A stretch of DNA of 44,927 nucleotides from an uncultured Clostridia bacterium (GTDB taxonomy: Bacteria; Bacillota; Clostridia; Christensenellales; Pumilibacteraceae): contig CAKQDN010000014.1 in assembly GCA_934229275.1 (NCBI GenBank), positions 1 to 44,927 of the forward strand. The letters run 5' to 3'. Positions 31,228-40,424 of this stretch are shown piece after piece. The notes beneath the pieces were generated by a model. It was given only the letters and a program-made list of their open reading frames with translations. It did no database searches and was not told where the DNA came from. Numbering within the stretch: the first letter of the stretch is position 1; the number at the start of each line of letters is the position of its first letter. A program made the position numbers and the translations under genes.

Positions 31228-32820
31228 TCAGAACATTTCGTCGTAGAATTCTTCGTATTTAAGCGCGCTCTCGCCCCAACTGAAATCGCATTTCGCGGCG
31301 CGCTCGCGCAATCCTTTCCATATGTCGCCGTACACGCAGTACAGTCCGACCGCTCTTTCGACGGCGCGCATGAGTTCGCCCGAATTAGCGCCCGAGAACG
31401 TGAATCCGTTACCCGTTCTTCCGTCGCCGCAGTCCTCTATCGAGTCTTTAAGTCCGCCGGTCGTGCGCACGATCGGAATTGTTCCGTAGCGCAGCGCGAT
31501 CATCTGGCTGAGTCCGCAAGGCTCGCTTAAACTGGGCATTAAGAATATGTCGGCGCCGGCGTAAATTTTCTGCGCGAGGTCTTTATTGAACGTGATGACC
31601 GCATGGACGCGGTTGCCGTACAGATTCTGCATATGGCGGAAAAAGTTTTCGTGGTCGGCGTCGCCCGTGCCGAGAATGACGAATTGCGCTCCGCTGTTCA
31701 TGATATTGTTGAACGCGCTGCGGACGAGAGAGATGCCCTTGTGGTTTACGAGCCGCGTGATCATGGCAATGAGCGGCGCTCCGGGATCGACGTTGAGTCC
31801 GAGCATTTTTTGCAGTTCCTGCTTGTTTTCGGCTTTCTTTTCGAGGCTGTCCGACGAGTAGTTGACAAACAGCGACTTGCTGGTTGCCGGGTTGTAGACG
31901 TCGTAGTCTATTCCGTTGAGAATACCGCGCAACTTATGCTTGTTCTTGTTGAGGACGTCCTCGAGTCCGTGAGCGTATTCGGGCGTGCAGATTTCCTGCG
32001 CGTAGGTCGGGCTGACGGTGGAGAGATAATCCGAGTAGTCTATCGCGCCTTTCATGAGGTTTATGCAGCCGTGCCAGTCGAGCGACATATACTCGTTTCT
32101 CGAAATACCGAACAAATCCTCTATTATTCCGGGAGCGAATTGTCCCTGATATTCTATGTTGTGAATGGTGAACACCGTGCGTATTCCGTTGTAGCCGTTT
32201 TTGTACATATAGTACAGTTTGTAGTAGACGGGAACGAGAGCGGTGTGCCAGTCGTGGCAATGCAACACGTCAACCTGAAAATCGAGCATGGGTATGAGTT
32301 CGAGCACCGCGCGAGAGAAGAACGCGAATCTTTCGCCGTCGTCGCCGTAGCCGTACAGCGAATTGCGCTTAAAATAGTACTCGTTGTCCACGAAATAGTA
32401 TACCGTTCCGTTTTCTTCGAGACGGAACAGTCCGCAGTATTGCATTCTCCAGGCGAGCGGAACGTAGATGTTTCCGAGATACTGCATTTTAGCGCGCGCT
32501 TCGCCGGGGACGCTTTCGTAGAGCGGAACGATGACGCGTGCGTCGTATTTACCCGATTTATTAAGACTTTTGGGAAGAGAGCCGATTACTTCGCCCAATC
32601 CGCCCGTACCTGCATAGGGGAACGCTTCGCTCGCAACGAACAGAACGCCTTTTTTGCGTGCGGTGACGGGTGCGCTTGCGACGGATTCTGCTTTTACGGT
32701 TTCGGTTGCCACGGTTTTTGCGGTTGCCGTCGTTTTCTTCGCGCCGGTTTTCTTGCTTTGCGTACCTTTCGTCGTCTTTGCTGCGGTTGCATGCGATGCG
32801 GTAGTCTTTTTGGTTGGCAT
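31228..32820 (-). CDS. glgA: Glycogen synthase with a basic N-terminal tail
   Basis: The 530-aa product is a GT5 ADP-glucose-dependent glycogen synthase. The catalytic region starts only at about residue 57 (KGVLFVASEAFPYAGTGGLG) and shows VLHCHDWHTALVPVY and the C-terminal PSLSEPCGLSQMIALRYG. The first 56 residues are unlike GlgA: a Lys/Ala/Thr-rich disordered tail (PTKKTTASHATAAKTTKGTQ and onward) like a histone H1 tail. There is no Met inside the tail, and AAGGAG lies 10 nt before this ATG, so the tail is real. In the nucleotide-binding loop the usual KTGGL reads GTGGL; variant loops occur in some clostridial GlgA proteins. It lies in the glycogen operon 56 nt after glgD. Confidence 0.94.
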   Translation of the reverse strand: MPTKKTTASHATAAKTTKGTQSKKTGAKKTTATAKTVATETVKAESVASAPVTARKKGVLFVASEAFPYAGTGGLGEVIGSLPKSLNKSGKYDARVIVPLYESVPGEARAKMQYLGNIYVPLAWRMQYCGLFRLEENGTVYYFVDNEYYFKRNSLYGYGDDGERFAFFSRAVLELIPMLDFQVDVLHCHDWHTALVPVYYKLYYMYKNGYNGIRTVFTIHNIEYQGQFAPGIIEDLFGISRNEYMSLDWHGCINLMKGAIDYSDYLSTVSPTYAQEICTPEYAHGLEDVLNKNKHKLRGILNGIDYDVYNPATSKSLFVNYSSDSLEKKAENKQELQKMLGLNVDPGAPLIAMITRLVNHKGISLVRSAFNNIMNSGAQFVILGTGDADHENFFRHMQNLYGNRVHAVITFNKDLAQKIYAGADIFLMPSLSEPCGLSQMIALRYGTIPIVRTTGGLKDSIEDCGDGRTGNGFTFSGANSGELMRAVERAVGLYCVYGDIWKGLRERAAKCDFSWGESALKYEEFYDEMF

Positions 32821-32876
32821 GGTTTTATATCTCCTTATAAAAATTGAATTCTGTCTTATTTTTCCCGTTTTTTCGA

Positions 32877-33998
32877 TCAGATGACCGAATCTTCGGGAAT
32901 GAAACTGGGATGCGTGTCGTGACCGCTGAGCACTCTGCCCTTAAGGACGCGCACGTTTTTGTCGGTTATCACGCAGTTGATTTTACTGTCCTCTCCCACT
33001 TCGGTGTTCTGGAACAGGACGGAATTGCGGACGACCGCTCCCTTTGCGACTTTGACGCCGCGGAACAGCACGGAGCCGATTACTTCGCCTTCGATAACGC
33101 AGCCGTCGGCTATGAGCGAGTTGCTCACTTTCGCGGTAGCGGCTATTTTGCACGGAGCGCTGTCACGCACGCTGGTGTAGATTTCCGAGCCTTTTTTGCG
33201 AAAAAGTTCTTCTCTCACCGTTTTGTCGAGCAATTGCATGGAATGTTTGTAGTAGTTGCTCATGCTGTCGATGCTTGCGAAATAATCGTCGTATTCGAAG
33301 CCGTAGATTTTGTACAAATCCACGCCCTTGATGAGAACGTCGCGCGAGAAACTCTTATATCCCATTTCTTCGGCGTTGTCGATTATACGCAGCAAAAAGT
33401 CGCGGGTTATAACGAGAATGTTGACGAAAACCTCTATGGTCCCGGTGTTGTTGGAAGAGTTTACGACTTTGGTTACTCTTCCGTCCGCGTCCACGGTGAC
33501 TTTCGTGCGGACTTTTTTATCCACCGCGTCACCGATGCGCTTTTTGCGGTAGACGACGGTGATGTCCGCGCCTTTGCTTTCGTGATAGTCCACCACTTCC
33601 GTAAAATCGATTGTGCAGACGTTGTCGCAGTCGGACATGACGACGTATTTTTCGGTACGTTCGCGCAGGTAGTAAGCCACGTTGCTTATCGCTTCGAAGC
33701 GCGAAGAATACACTTTCGACGAGTCGTTCCCGAAGGGCGGCAAAAGCGTCAGACCGCCGTTTTTACGCGACAAGTCCCAACTCTTGCCCGAGCCGACGTG
33801 GTTCATGAGCGACTGATAGTTGTATTTGGTTATTACTCCGACGTTGGTTATGCCGGAATTTGCCATGTTGGACAAAACAAAGTCGATAAGACGGTATCTG
33901 CCGCCGAACGGAACGGACGCGAGAGTGCGTTTTTCGGTCAGTTCGTTTACTTCTTTGTCGTGAATATTGCTGAATACTATTCCTACGGTTCTTGCCAT
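32877..33998 (-). CDS. glgD: Glucose-1-phosphate adenylyltransferase subunit GlgD
   Basis: This 373-aa protein is the second, divergent subunit of the Firmicute ADP-glucose pyrophosphorylase. VGIVFSNIHDKEVNELTEKR replaces the GGxGTRL nucleotide loop of GlgC, so it is probably not catalytic by itself. VPFGGRYRLIDFVLSNMANS aligns with the KPAVxFGxKYRIIDF region. The left-handed beta-helix at the C-terminus (NSLIADGCVIEGEVIGSVLF) is intact. In Bacillus, GlgC and GlgD form an active hetero-oligomer that makes ADP-glucose from glucose-1-phosphate and ATP. It begins 1 nt after the glgC stop, with GGAG in the end of glgC. Confidence 0.96.
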   Translation of the reverse strand: MARTVGIVFSNIHDKEVNELTEKRTLASVPFGGRYRLIDFVLSNMANSGITNVGVITKYNYQSLMNHVGSGKSWDLSRKNGGLTLLPPFGNDSSKVYSSRFEAISNVAYYLRERTEKYVVMSDCDNVCTIDFTEVVDYHESKGADITVVYRKKRIGDAVDKKVRTKVTVDADGRVTKVVNSSNNTGTIEVFVNILVITRDFLLRIIDNAEEMGYKSFSRDVLIKGVDLYKIYGFEYDDYFASIDSMSNYYKHSMQLLDKTVREELFRKKGSEIYTSVRDSAPCKIAATAKVSNSLIADGCVIEGEVIGSVLFRGVKVAKGAVVRNSVLFQNTEVGEDSKINCVITDKNVRVLKGRVLSGHDTHPSFIPEDSVI

Positions 33999-33999
33999 C

Positions 34000-35178
34000 T
34001 TACTTCTCCACTATTTCGCCGCTGGCTATCGTTTCGCCGTCTTCGATTTCGCAGCCCCTGCCCAAAAGAGCGATGTGATTCTTGTCGGACTGCTCGTCGC
34101 CTATCGTGACGTCGTTGCCGATACGGACGTTTTCGTCCACTATTCCGTACCTTATGCACACGTTTCTACCTATCGTGACGTCGCGCATAATCACGCTGTT
34201 CTCGATGACGCTGCCTTCGCCGACCTGAACGTTTTCGCTTATCACGCTGCCGATTATCGTTCCTTCGATTTCGCAACCGGTGGTCACTATCGAATTTACG
34301 ACCATGGAGTCGGGGCCGAAATACGTCGGCGGAAGCGGCTCGTTCCTCGAATAGATTTTCATTTCGGGCTCGTTTAAGTTGATCGAGGGTTTGTCGCCGA
34401 GAAGATCCATATTGGCTTCCCACAAAGAGGTTACCGTTCCGACGTCCTTCCAGTAGCCGTCGAAGCGATATGCGTACATCTTAAATCCGTTTTTAAGCAT
34501 GTACGGAATGACGTTTTTGCCGAAGTCGCCCTCGGAATTCGGGTCGAGTTCGTCGCGGATGAGTTGCTGCTTCAAAACGTCCTTTTTGAAAATATATATT
34601 CCCATCGAGGCGAGCGTAGACTTCGGGTGTTTGGGCTTTTCCTCGAATTCGAGAATTCTGCCGTTTTCGTCCGCGGTCATGATGCCGAAGCGGCTTGCTT
34701 CCTCTATCGGCACGTCGATGACGGCGATCGTGCAGTCGGCGTCGTTTCTGATATGCTCGTCGAGCATCTTCGAATAGTCCATTTTATAGATATGGTCGCC
34801 GCTTAAAATAAGCACGTGTTCGCTGTCGTACTTATCGAGAAAATTGAGATTCTGATATATCGCGTTTGCGGTGCCTCTGTACCACAGCGCGCCGTTTTTA
34901 CCCTGATACGGCGAAAGCGTGTACACTCCGCCCGACATGCGGTCGAGGTCCCACGGCTTACCGTCGCCTATGTATTCGTTCAGCACGAGCGGCTCGTACT
35001 GCGTGAGAACGCCGACGGTGTCTATGCCGGAATTGGTGCAGTTGCTGAGCGGAAAGTCGATTATGCGGTATTTTGCGCCGAACGACACGGCAGGCTTTGC
35101 CACTTTGCCGGTAAGCGCGTACAATCTCGTGCCCTGACCGCCGGCAAGCAACATTGCCACGCATTTCTTTTTCTTCAT
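34000..35178 (-). CDS. glgC: Glucose-1-phosphate adenylyltransferase, catalytic subunit
   Basis: This 392-aa catalytic subunit makes ADP-glucose, the committed step of glycogen synthesis. The nucleotide loop is LLAGGQGTRLYALT, followed by KPAVSFGAKYRIIDFPLSNC, the substrate region SGDHIYKMDYSKML with the conserved Asp, and EFEEKPKHP. The C-terminal beta-helix (GTIIGSVISENVQVGEGSVI, with the hexapeptide repeat) ends the chain. Its ATG overlaps the glgB stop in a TAATG, so translation is coupled. Allosteric control by sugar phosphates is usual for the family; the specific effector is unknown here. Confidence 0.98.
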   Translation of the reverse strand: MKKKKCVAMLLAGGQGTRLYALTGKVAKPAVSFGAKYRIIDFPLSNCTNSGIDTVGVLTQYEPLVLNEYIGDGKPWDLDRMSGGVYTLSPYQGKNGALWYRGTANAIYQNLNFLDKYDSEHVLILSGDHIYKMDYSKMLDEHIRNDADCTIAVIDVPIEEASRFGIMTADENGRILEFEEKPKHPKSTLASMGIYIFKKDVLKQQLIRDELDPNSEGDFGKNVIPYMLKNGFKMYAYRFDGYWKDVGTVTSLWEANMDLLGDKPSINLNEPEMKIYSRNEPLPPTYFGPDSMVVNSIVTTGCEIEGTIIGSVISENVQVGEGSVIENSVIMRDVTIGRNVCIRYGIVDENVRIGNDVTIGDEQSDKNHIALLGRGCEIEDGETIASGEIVEK

Positions 35179-37037
35179 TATTTTCCCTCCTTCATCTTTT
35201 TGAGATATATGCCCGACATCGGTTTTATATCCAGAGTCAGGCTGCTGGTGAATCCGTGTGAATTCTTTTTAACCGTTTTATATCTTTTTTTGCCGCCCTT
35301 GTCCCAGCCGCTCCATTCGCTCGACAACGCGACTTCGTACTTTCCTTCGGGGCAGCCGAACGTGTAGCCGCGGTATTCGCAGGGCGAGAAGTTAAACGCG
35401 CACACGACCGCTCCGCCTTCGCCGTCCTTTCTTTCGTAAACGATCACGTTGTCGTTGCGATCGTCCACGACCAGCCACTCGAATCCGTCGAACGAACAGT
35501 CCTGCTTCCACATAGCAGGCGTTTTGACGTAGAACTCGTTGAGCGCGGCGAAAAACTTCTGAGCCTGCTCGTGCATGGGGTAGTCGAGCAGCAGCCAGTC
35601 GAGTTGTTTTTCGTAGTTCCACTCGATAAACTGGGCGAATTCCGTGCCCATAAATATAAGTTTTTTACCCGGATGCGCGAACATACTCATGAGATAGTTG
35701 CGCCACCCGGCGAATTTCATTCCGTAATCGCCCGGCATTTTGCTGAGAAGCGAACATTTTCCGTGCACCACTTCGTCGTGGCTGACGGGCAGAATATAGT
35801 TTTCGCTGAACGCGTAGGTTAGCGAGAACGTGAGGTTGTTGTGCAGTCCGCTGCGGAAAACGGGGTCGGTTTTCGCGTACGAGAGCGTGTCGTTCATCCA
35901 ACCCATGTTCCACTTGAAATTGAAGCCCAGCCCGCCTTCGGAAACGGGTTTCGTGACTTTCGGCCACGCGGTGGACTCTTCCGCTATCATCATTGTTTTG
36001 GGGTGATGCGAGAACACATAGGTGTTGAGTTTTTGCAGGAACGCGACCGCCTCTTCGTTTTCTCTGCCGCCGTGACGGTTGGGAAGCCAGTCGCTGCCTC
36101 TTCCATAGTCGAGATAGAGCATGCTCGCGACCGCGTCGACGCGCAGTCCGTCAACGTGATAGACGTCCAGCCACATCATGGCGTTGGAGCAAAGGAAAGT
36201 CTGCACTTCGCCTTTTCCGTAGTCGAAGCAGCGGGTGCCCCACTCTTTGAATTCTTTTCTCGGCTCGATGGACGGCTCGTATAAGGGCTGACCGTCGAAG
36301 TCGATAAGTCCCGGTTGGTCCTTGGAAAAATGCCCGGGTACCCAGTCGATTATTATTCCGATTCCAGCCGCGTGCAGTTTTTCGACGAGGTAGCCGAAAT
36401 CCTCCGGCGTTCCGTAACGCGACGTCGGGGCGTAATAGTTTATTATCTGATAGCCCCAACTGCCGTCGTAAGGATGCTCGGCGACGCCCATAAGTTCGAG
36501 GTGCGTGAACTTCATCTTTTTGAGATAAGGCACGATCGCGTCGGCAAAATCGCGGTATGAATACACGTTACCGTCGTCGTGCAGGCGCCACGAGCCTATG
36601 TGAGCCTCGTATATGGACACGGGGGAATTGTATATATCTTTGTCTTTTAGTTTGGAAAAATACGCGGCGTCTTTGATTTTAACGCGGCTTAAGTCGTACG
36701 CCTTGCTGTTGCAGTTGCCGTTTTTCTCGGCGTGAACGGCGTACGGATCGGCTTTGTATATGATTTGGTCGCCGCTGCGGATGACGAATTTATATGCGTC
36801 GAAAGTTTTGACGTTGTCGATTTCGAGCGAAAACAGACCGGTGCCGTCGGGCGACATTCTGCCCTTTTCCTCTTCCCAGCCGTTGAATTCGCCTATAACC
36901 GCGACGCTGTCCGCGTGGGGTGCCCAGGTACGGAAAGTCGCCTTCCCGGTTTTCTCGTCGAATACGCATCCCATATATTTGTAAGCGTCGTACATTTCGC
37001 CCCTATGAAAATATGTTGCGTACTCGTTTTGTTTCAT
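35178..37037 (-). CDS. glgB: 1,4-alpha-glucan branching enzyme
   Basis: The 619-aa GH13 enzyme transfers alpha-1,4 chains to make the alpha-1,6 branches of glycogen. The N-terminal CBM48 (KATFRTWAPHADSVAVIGEF) comes first, then YEAHIGSW, the branching-enzyme motif HLELMGVAEHPYDGSWGYQ, the catalytic segments VDGLRVDAVASML and MIAEESTAWP, and LPVSHDEVVHGK. GTEFAQFIEWN is also typical. The start is taken as the second ATG (37037), 6 nt after the first, because AGAGG is then 7 nt upstream. It is the first gene of the glycogen operon, behind a structured leader of about 150 nt. All catalytic motifs are intact. Confidence 0.97.
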   Translation of the reverse strand: MKQNEYATYFHRGEMYDAYKYMGCVFDEKTGKATFRTWAPHADSVAVIGEFNGWEEEKGRMSPDGTGLFSLEIDNVKTFDAYKFVIRSGDQIIYKADPYAVHAEKNGNCNSKAYDLSRVKIKDAAYFSKLKDKDIYNSPVSIYEAHIGSWRLHDDGNVYSYRDFADAIVPYLKKMKFTHLELMGVAEHPYDGSWGYQIINYYAPTSRYGTPEDFGYLVEKLHAAGIGIIIDWVPGHFSKDQPGLIDFDGQPLYEPSIEPRKEFKEWGTRCFDYGKGEVQTFLCSNAMMWLDVYHVDGLRVDAVASMLYLDYGRGSDWLPNRHGGRENEEAVAFLQKLNTYVFSHHPKTMMIAEESTAWPKVTKPVSEGGLGFNFKWNMGWMNDTLSYAKTDPVFRSGLHNNLTFSLTYAFSENYILPVSHDEVVHGKCSLLSKMPGDYGMKFAGWRNYLMSMFAHPGKKLIFMGTEFAQFIEWNYEKQLDWLLLDYPMHEQAQKFFAALNEFYVKTPAMWKQDCSFDGFEWLVVDDRNDNVIVYERKDGEGGAVVCAFNFSPCEYRGYTFGCPEGKYEVALSSEWSGWDKGGKKRYKTVKKNSHGFTSSLTLDIKPMSGIYLKKMKEGK

Positions 37038-37189
37038 AAGCATCCCTCTCGTAAGTCGTAAATAATTTACCTTTGCGTCCTTTGCGTCGTCGCACTGCCT
37101 CGTAAGGTAAGTTTTCGGGGGCGGCTGCGGAATAGAAGCGATTTTTACATCGGCTATTCGCCCGAAAGCACCCGAAAGCGTGTTTTCTT
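37038..37189 (-). promoter_or_regulatory. Structured 5' leader of the glycogen operon
   Basis: The predicted transcript starts near 37189, about 150 nt before glgB. A perfect 9-nt tandem repeat (GACGCAAAG twice on the transcript, 37071-37088) lies inside a possible long stem in which TTACCTT pairs with AAGGTAA. Within that stem TGCG-ACGA-CGCA forms a short hairpin, and further up CTTTCGGG occurs twice. GTAAATAATTTAC next to the repeats is a palindrome. It matches no riboswitch class I can name. The rest of 37190-37244 is promoter DNA. Confidence 0.55.
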
Positions 37190-37195
37190 GGCTAT

Positions 37196-37224
37196 ATTAT
37201 ACTACATAAAGGAAAAATTTTCAA
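37196..37224 (-). promoter_or_regulatory. Promoter of the glycogen operon
   Basis: Minus strand -35 TTGAAA (37219-37224), 17 bp, -10 TATAAT (37196-37201), directly after the addA stop. No terminator is seen between addA and this promoter. Confidence 0.82.
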
Positions 37225-37244
37225 TAGGCTAACGTAAAATTTAT

Positions 37245-40200
37245 TCAAATTTTTCCGTCGTTTTGAATAAAATCGAACCGAAAGTCCGCCCGTTCGACTT
37301 TTTTCGCTTCTTTGGACGTGAACGAATACAAAACCGCTTCGCTCACTTTTACTTTAAGCACTTTTTCGGCGGCTGCGGCGTATGCTCCTATCTGACGGAC
37401 GTATTTGTCGGAAAGCAGGTTTTTAGCGCCGGAAAGTTTATAGTCGAGAATGAGCGCGTCGTTGCCGTTGATGAGAAGCAGGTCGATTATGCCCTGCACG
37501 AGCGTGCCGTTCATATCGACGACGAAACTTTGCTCTCGGTACTGTTTTCCGCCGAACGCGCGAACGATTTCGCCGACGCTACGGTGCGCCGCTTTTATTT
37601 CGCCCACGGAAATTTCGGGAGTGAAGTAAGTTTTAAGGCGTTCGTACTCGCTTTCGAAGGGTGCGAAAAAGTCTATCTTCTGCATTATCGCGTGATATGC
37701 CGTTCCCTTTTTCATCATCGCTTCGTCGTCGGGCAGAACGATAACGGACGAAGTCGACTCTTCGCCGGCAATGCGCGTTACGGTGGTTTTTATTTCGCGA
37801 GGAGTGCGAGGGGGTACGAAATCTATACGCTTTCGCAGCATTTCGGTAAGGCACTCGTCATCTTCCGCAGAGGCGGAATCGGCTTCCCGGTCTTTTCTTT
37901 CTTCGGCGTCTATCAGGCTTTGATCGGCATATTCGACGATTCCGTCGGACGCAGGCATGAGCCAGTCGAGGAAACAATCGGCGTCCTCGGGTTCGACGTT
38001 CTTCTTTTCTTTATCGAACGCGTAAGCGTACAGTCCCTTTTCCGCACGGGTCATGGCGACGTACAACAGGCGCAGTTCCTCTTCCCTTCTTTTTTTGGAA
38101 AGACGCAGTTTCGCATTTTCGGTGAGGTAGTTGTTTTCGTAGTTGTCTTTTTTGCCCGATTTTACGCAAAGACCGTATTTATCGTCGCAGAAGTAGCGTT
38201 TTTTCTCGTCGCTGTCATTGAACTTGCGGTCACAATTTATCAGAAAAACGTACGGGAACTGCAATCCTTTGGAAGTGTGTACGGTCATCATTTTCAGACA
38301 ACCGGACGGGGCCGGAGCCTGATATTTGCCGTCGCCGTCCTGAAGATAGCGGACGTAATCGACGACGTTCGACGCACTTTTGAGCGAAGACAGATATTCG
38401 GTGAACCTGACGAGCGTTTCGGCTGCCGCTTCTCCCTCGGGCGAGGCAAGCAGTTTTACGTCGTAGTCGGTTTCGGCAATCAAGCCGGCAACCAGTTCGG
38501 GGACGGACATTTTGCGCGAATACGCGACGTAGCGGTTTATTCTGTCCAAAGCGACGCGAAGTTTTTCGGCAACGGCGCCGTCGTGCGTGCGAGCATATTC
38601 GCGAACGTTTTTGCACAGTCCGTCACGCCTGCCGTTCATCGCTTCGCATAAGTCGCTCTCGCTTAAATCGCACAGCGGCGAAAGAAGGTATCCGAGCATA
38701 TTCACGTCGTCTTCGGAAAAAGTCAGCAGGCTTAAAAACTGATTGACGACGCGCGATTCTTTTGCTGAGGAAAAATAGTTATTGCGGCACAGATACACGT
38801 TTATTCCGCTGTTTTTCAGCGTGTCATACACCAAAGCGGTTACTTCTTCGGAACTCCTGAAAAGCACGGCGATGTCCCGTTCGCGGACGCGATTGCCGTT
38901 TTCGTCGGGAGTTTCGAGCCGTTCGGCGATTCCGCGTGCGATATAGGTAGCCATTGCGCGCACGCCCTCGTCGCTTTCGATGCGATGATTTTTTATGTCG
39001 TACACGCCCGAGAAACGCTCTTCTTTACTCTTTTTCGGGACGGAAAGAAGCCGCAGTTTTACTTCGCCGCCGTCCTCTTTTTTACCGAAAATCAGTTTGG
39101 ATTTTTCGTAGTCCACACCGCCGAAAGAAACGGTCATGGCGCGCGAAAACACGGCGTTGGCGTAGTCGATTACCGCCGTGCCGCTACGAAAATTTTCCGA
39201 AAATTCGATGCTTTTTTCGAAGCCGTTACTTTCCGGCTCGTTCATTTTTTCAAGGAAAATATCAGGGTCGCTCATGCGGAAGGCGTATATACTCTGTTTT
39301 ACGTCGCCCACAATGAACAGGTATTTGCCAACAGCCGCGCGGATAAGCGCGTCCTGAAGCGGATTGACGTCCTGATATTCGTCCACGAACACATATTCGC
39401 ACTCCGAGCGGATTTCGTCGCCGACGTCCGAGCGCAGAATATCGAGCGCGGCGTGTTCGAGGTCGCCGTAATCGGCAACGGCGCGGCGTTTTCTGTCCTT
39501 TTGCAGATAGTCGTAAACGCGTGCGGAAAAATCGGCTGCCGCTTTGACTTGCTTGCCGATTGCCGTCATGTCGCCGTACTTTTGCCGTTGCGCTTTTAAC
39601 TCCGAAAGTTTTTTCAGTTTCACTTTTATTTCAGACGCTCGGTCGTTCAGATCCGGGTAGTCCTTATCTGAGCCGTAAAACGACGTGAATTTCCTCTCGT
39701 TTAAAAAGTCGGAATAAATATCGTCGCAGTGAACGGCGAGTTTTTCGTATTTGACCGCTACCGCGCACTCTTTCAGATTTTCGAGTTCGGACAGGGCGCG
39801 ATCCGCTTTCTTTTTATAGTAGTTTTCGACTTCGCGCGCTATCGAATCGTTTCCGTAGGAGTCTGCCGCGTGAGCAAGCCATTCGTACGGATCGACGCGC
39901 GTTTTCGCGAATTCGATGACGTCGTATATGAAGTTTTTAAACATTCCGTCCCGTCTGTTTACGACGAAACTCTCGTATATTTCGCGAAAATCGGGGTCGT
40001 TTTCGATGCTTTCGGTAACGAGAGCGTCCACCGCCGCATCGCAAAGAGCGTGCTTTTCTCCGTCGCCGATAAGGTCGTAGTCGGCATCGGTATCGACTGC
40101 GTAGAAGTAGTTTTTGACCGTCGCGCCGCACCACGAGTCTATCGTACCTATTTTGGCGGACGGGAGAATACGCAGTTCGCGGTCGAATCGCTCGTCCTTG

Positions 40201-40424
40201 TCGCGCATTTCGATTATCGCTTTTCCTATTTTGTCGCGCATGTCGGACGCAGCCGCTTTCGTGAAGGTGATTATAAGCATTTTTTCGAGAGACGCGCCCT
40301 CGCTTATCAGCGAAACTATGCGGCTTACCATAGCGGTCGTCTTTCCGCTGCCGGCAGACGCCGAAACGAGTATGTTTACGCCGCGGCTCTCCACCGCTTT
40401 TTTCTGATTATCTGTCAGCGCCAT
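37245..40424 (-). CDS. addA: ATP-dependent helicase/nuclease subunit A
   Basis: This 1059-aa protein is the UvrD-like motor and 3'-strand nuclease subunit of AddAB, which processes double-strand breaks for RecA-dependent repair. The Walker A is LVSASAGSGKTTAMVSR with Lys28. The Walker B/DEXX box is YVFVDEYQDVNPLQDAL, MTVHTSKGLQFPYVFLIN is helicase motif V, and EELRLLYVAMTRAEKGLY is motif VI. The C-terminal PD-(D/E)XK nuclease has GTAYHAIMQKIDFF, then QGIIDLLLINGNDALILDYKLSG. It is somewhat shorter than Bacillus AddA (about 1230 aa). Its start overlaps the end of addB by 17 nt, with the usual addB-addA order. Confidence 0.97.
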   Translation of the reverse strand: MALTDNQKKAVESRGVNILVSASAGSGKTTAMVSRIVSLISEGASLEKMLIITFTKAAASDMRDKIGKAIIEMRDKDERFDRELRILPSAKIGTIDSWCGATVKNYFYAVDTDADYDLIGDGEKHALCDAAVDALVTESIENDPDFREIYESFVVNRRDGMFKNFIYDVIEFAKTRVDPYEWLAHAADSYGNDSIAREVENYYKKKADRALSELENLKECAVAVKYEKLAVHCDDIYSDFLNERKFTSFYGSDKDYPDLNDRASEIKVKLKKLSELKAQRQKYGDMTAIGKQVKAAADFSARVYDYLQKDRKRRAVADYGDLEHAALDILRSDVGDEIRSECEYVFVDEYQDVNPLQDALIRAAVGKYLFIVGDVKQSIYAFRMSDPDIFLEKMNEPESNGFEKSIEFSENFRSGTAVIDYANAVFSRAMTVSFGGVDYEKSKLIFGKKEDGGEVKLRLLSVPKKSKEERFSGVYDIKNHRIESDEGVRAMATYIARGIAERLETPDENGNRVRERDIAVLFRSSEEVTALVYDTLKNSGINVYLCRNNYFSSAKESRVVNQFLSLLTFSEDDVNMLGYLLSPLCDLSESDLCEAMNGRRDGLCKNVREYARTHDGAVAEKLRVALDRINRYVAYSRKMSVPELVAGLIAETDYDVKLLASPEGEAAAETLVRFTEYLSSLKSASNVVDYVRYLQDGDGKYQAPAPSGCLKMMTVHTSKGLQFPYVFLINCDRKFNDSDEKKRYFCDDKYGLCVKSGKKDNYENNYLTENAKLRLSKKRREEELRLLYVAMTRAEKGLYAYAFDKEKKNVEPEDADCFLDWLMPASDGIVEYADQSLIDAEERKDREADSASAEDDECLTEMLRKRIDFVPPRTPREIKTTVTRIAGEESTSSVIVLPDDEAMMKKGTAYHAIMQKIDFFAPFESEYERLKTYFTPEISVGEIKAAHRSVGEIVRAFGGKQYREQSFVVDMNGTLVQGIIDLLLINGNDALILDYKLSGAKNLLSDKYVRQIGAYAAAAEKVLKVKVSEAVLYSFTSKEAKKVERADFRFDFIQNDGKI

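Noticed and set aside
37071..37088. c-di-GMP (GEMM-I) riboswitch before glgB
   Set aside because: Only the short GGACGCAAAG string matches. The first helix, tetraloop receptor and second helix of the aptamer are not present in order.
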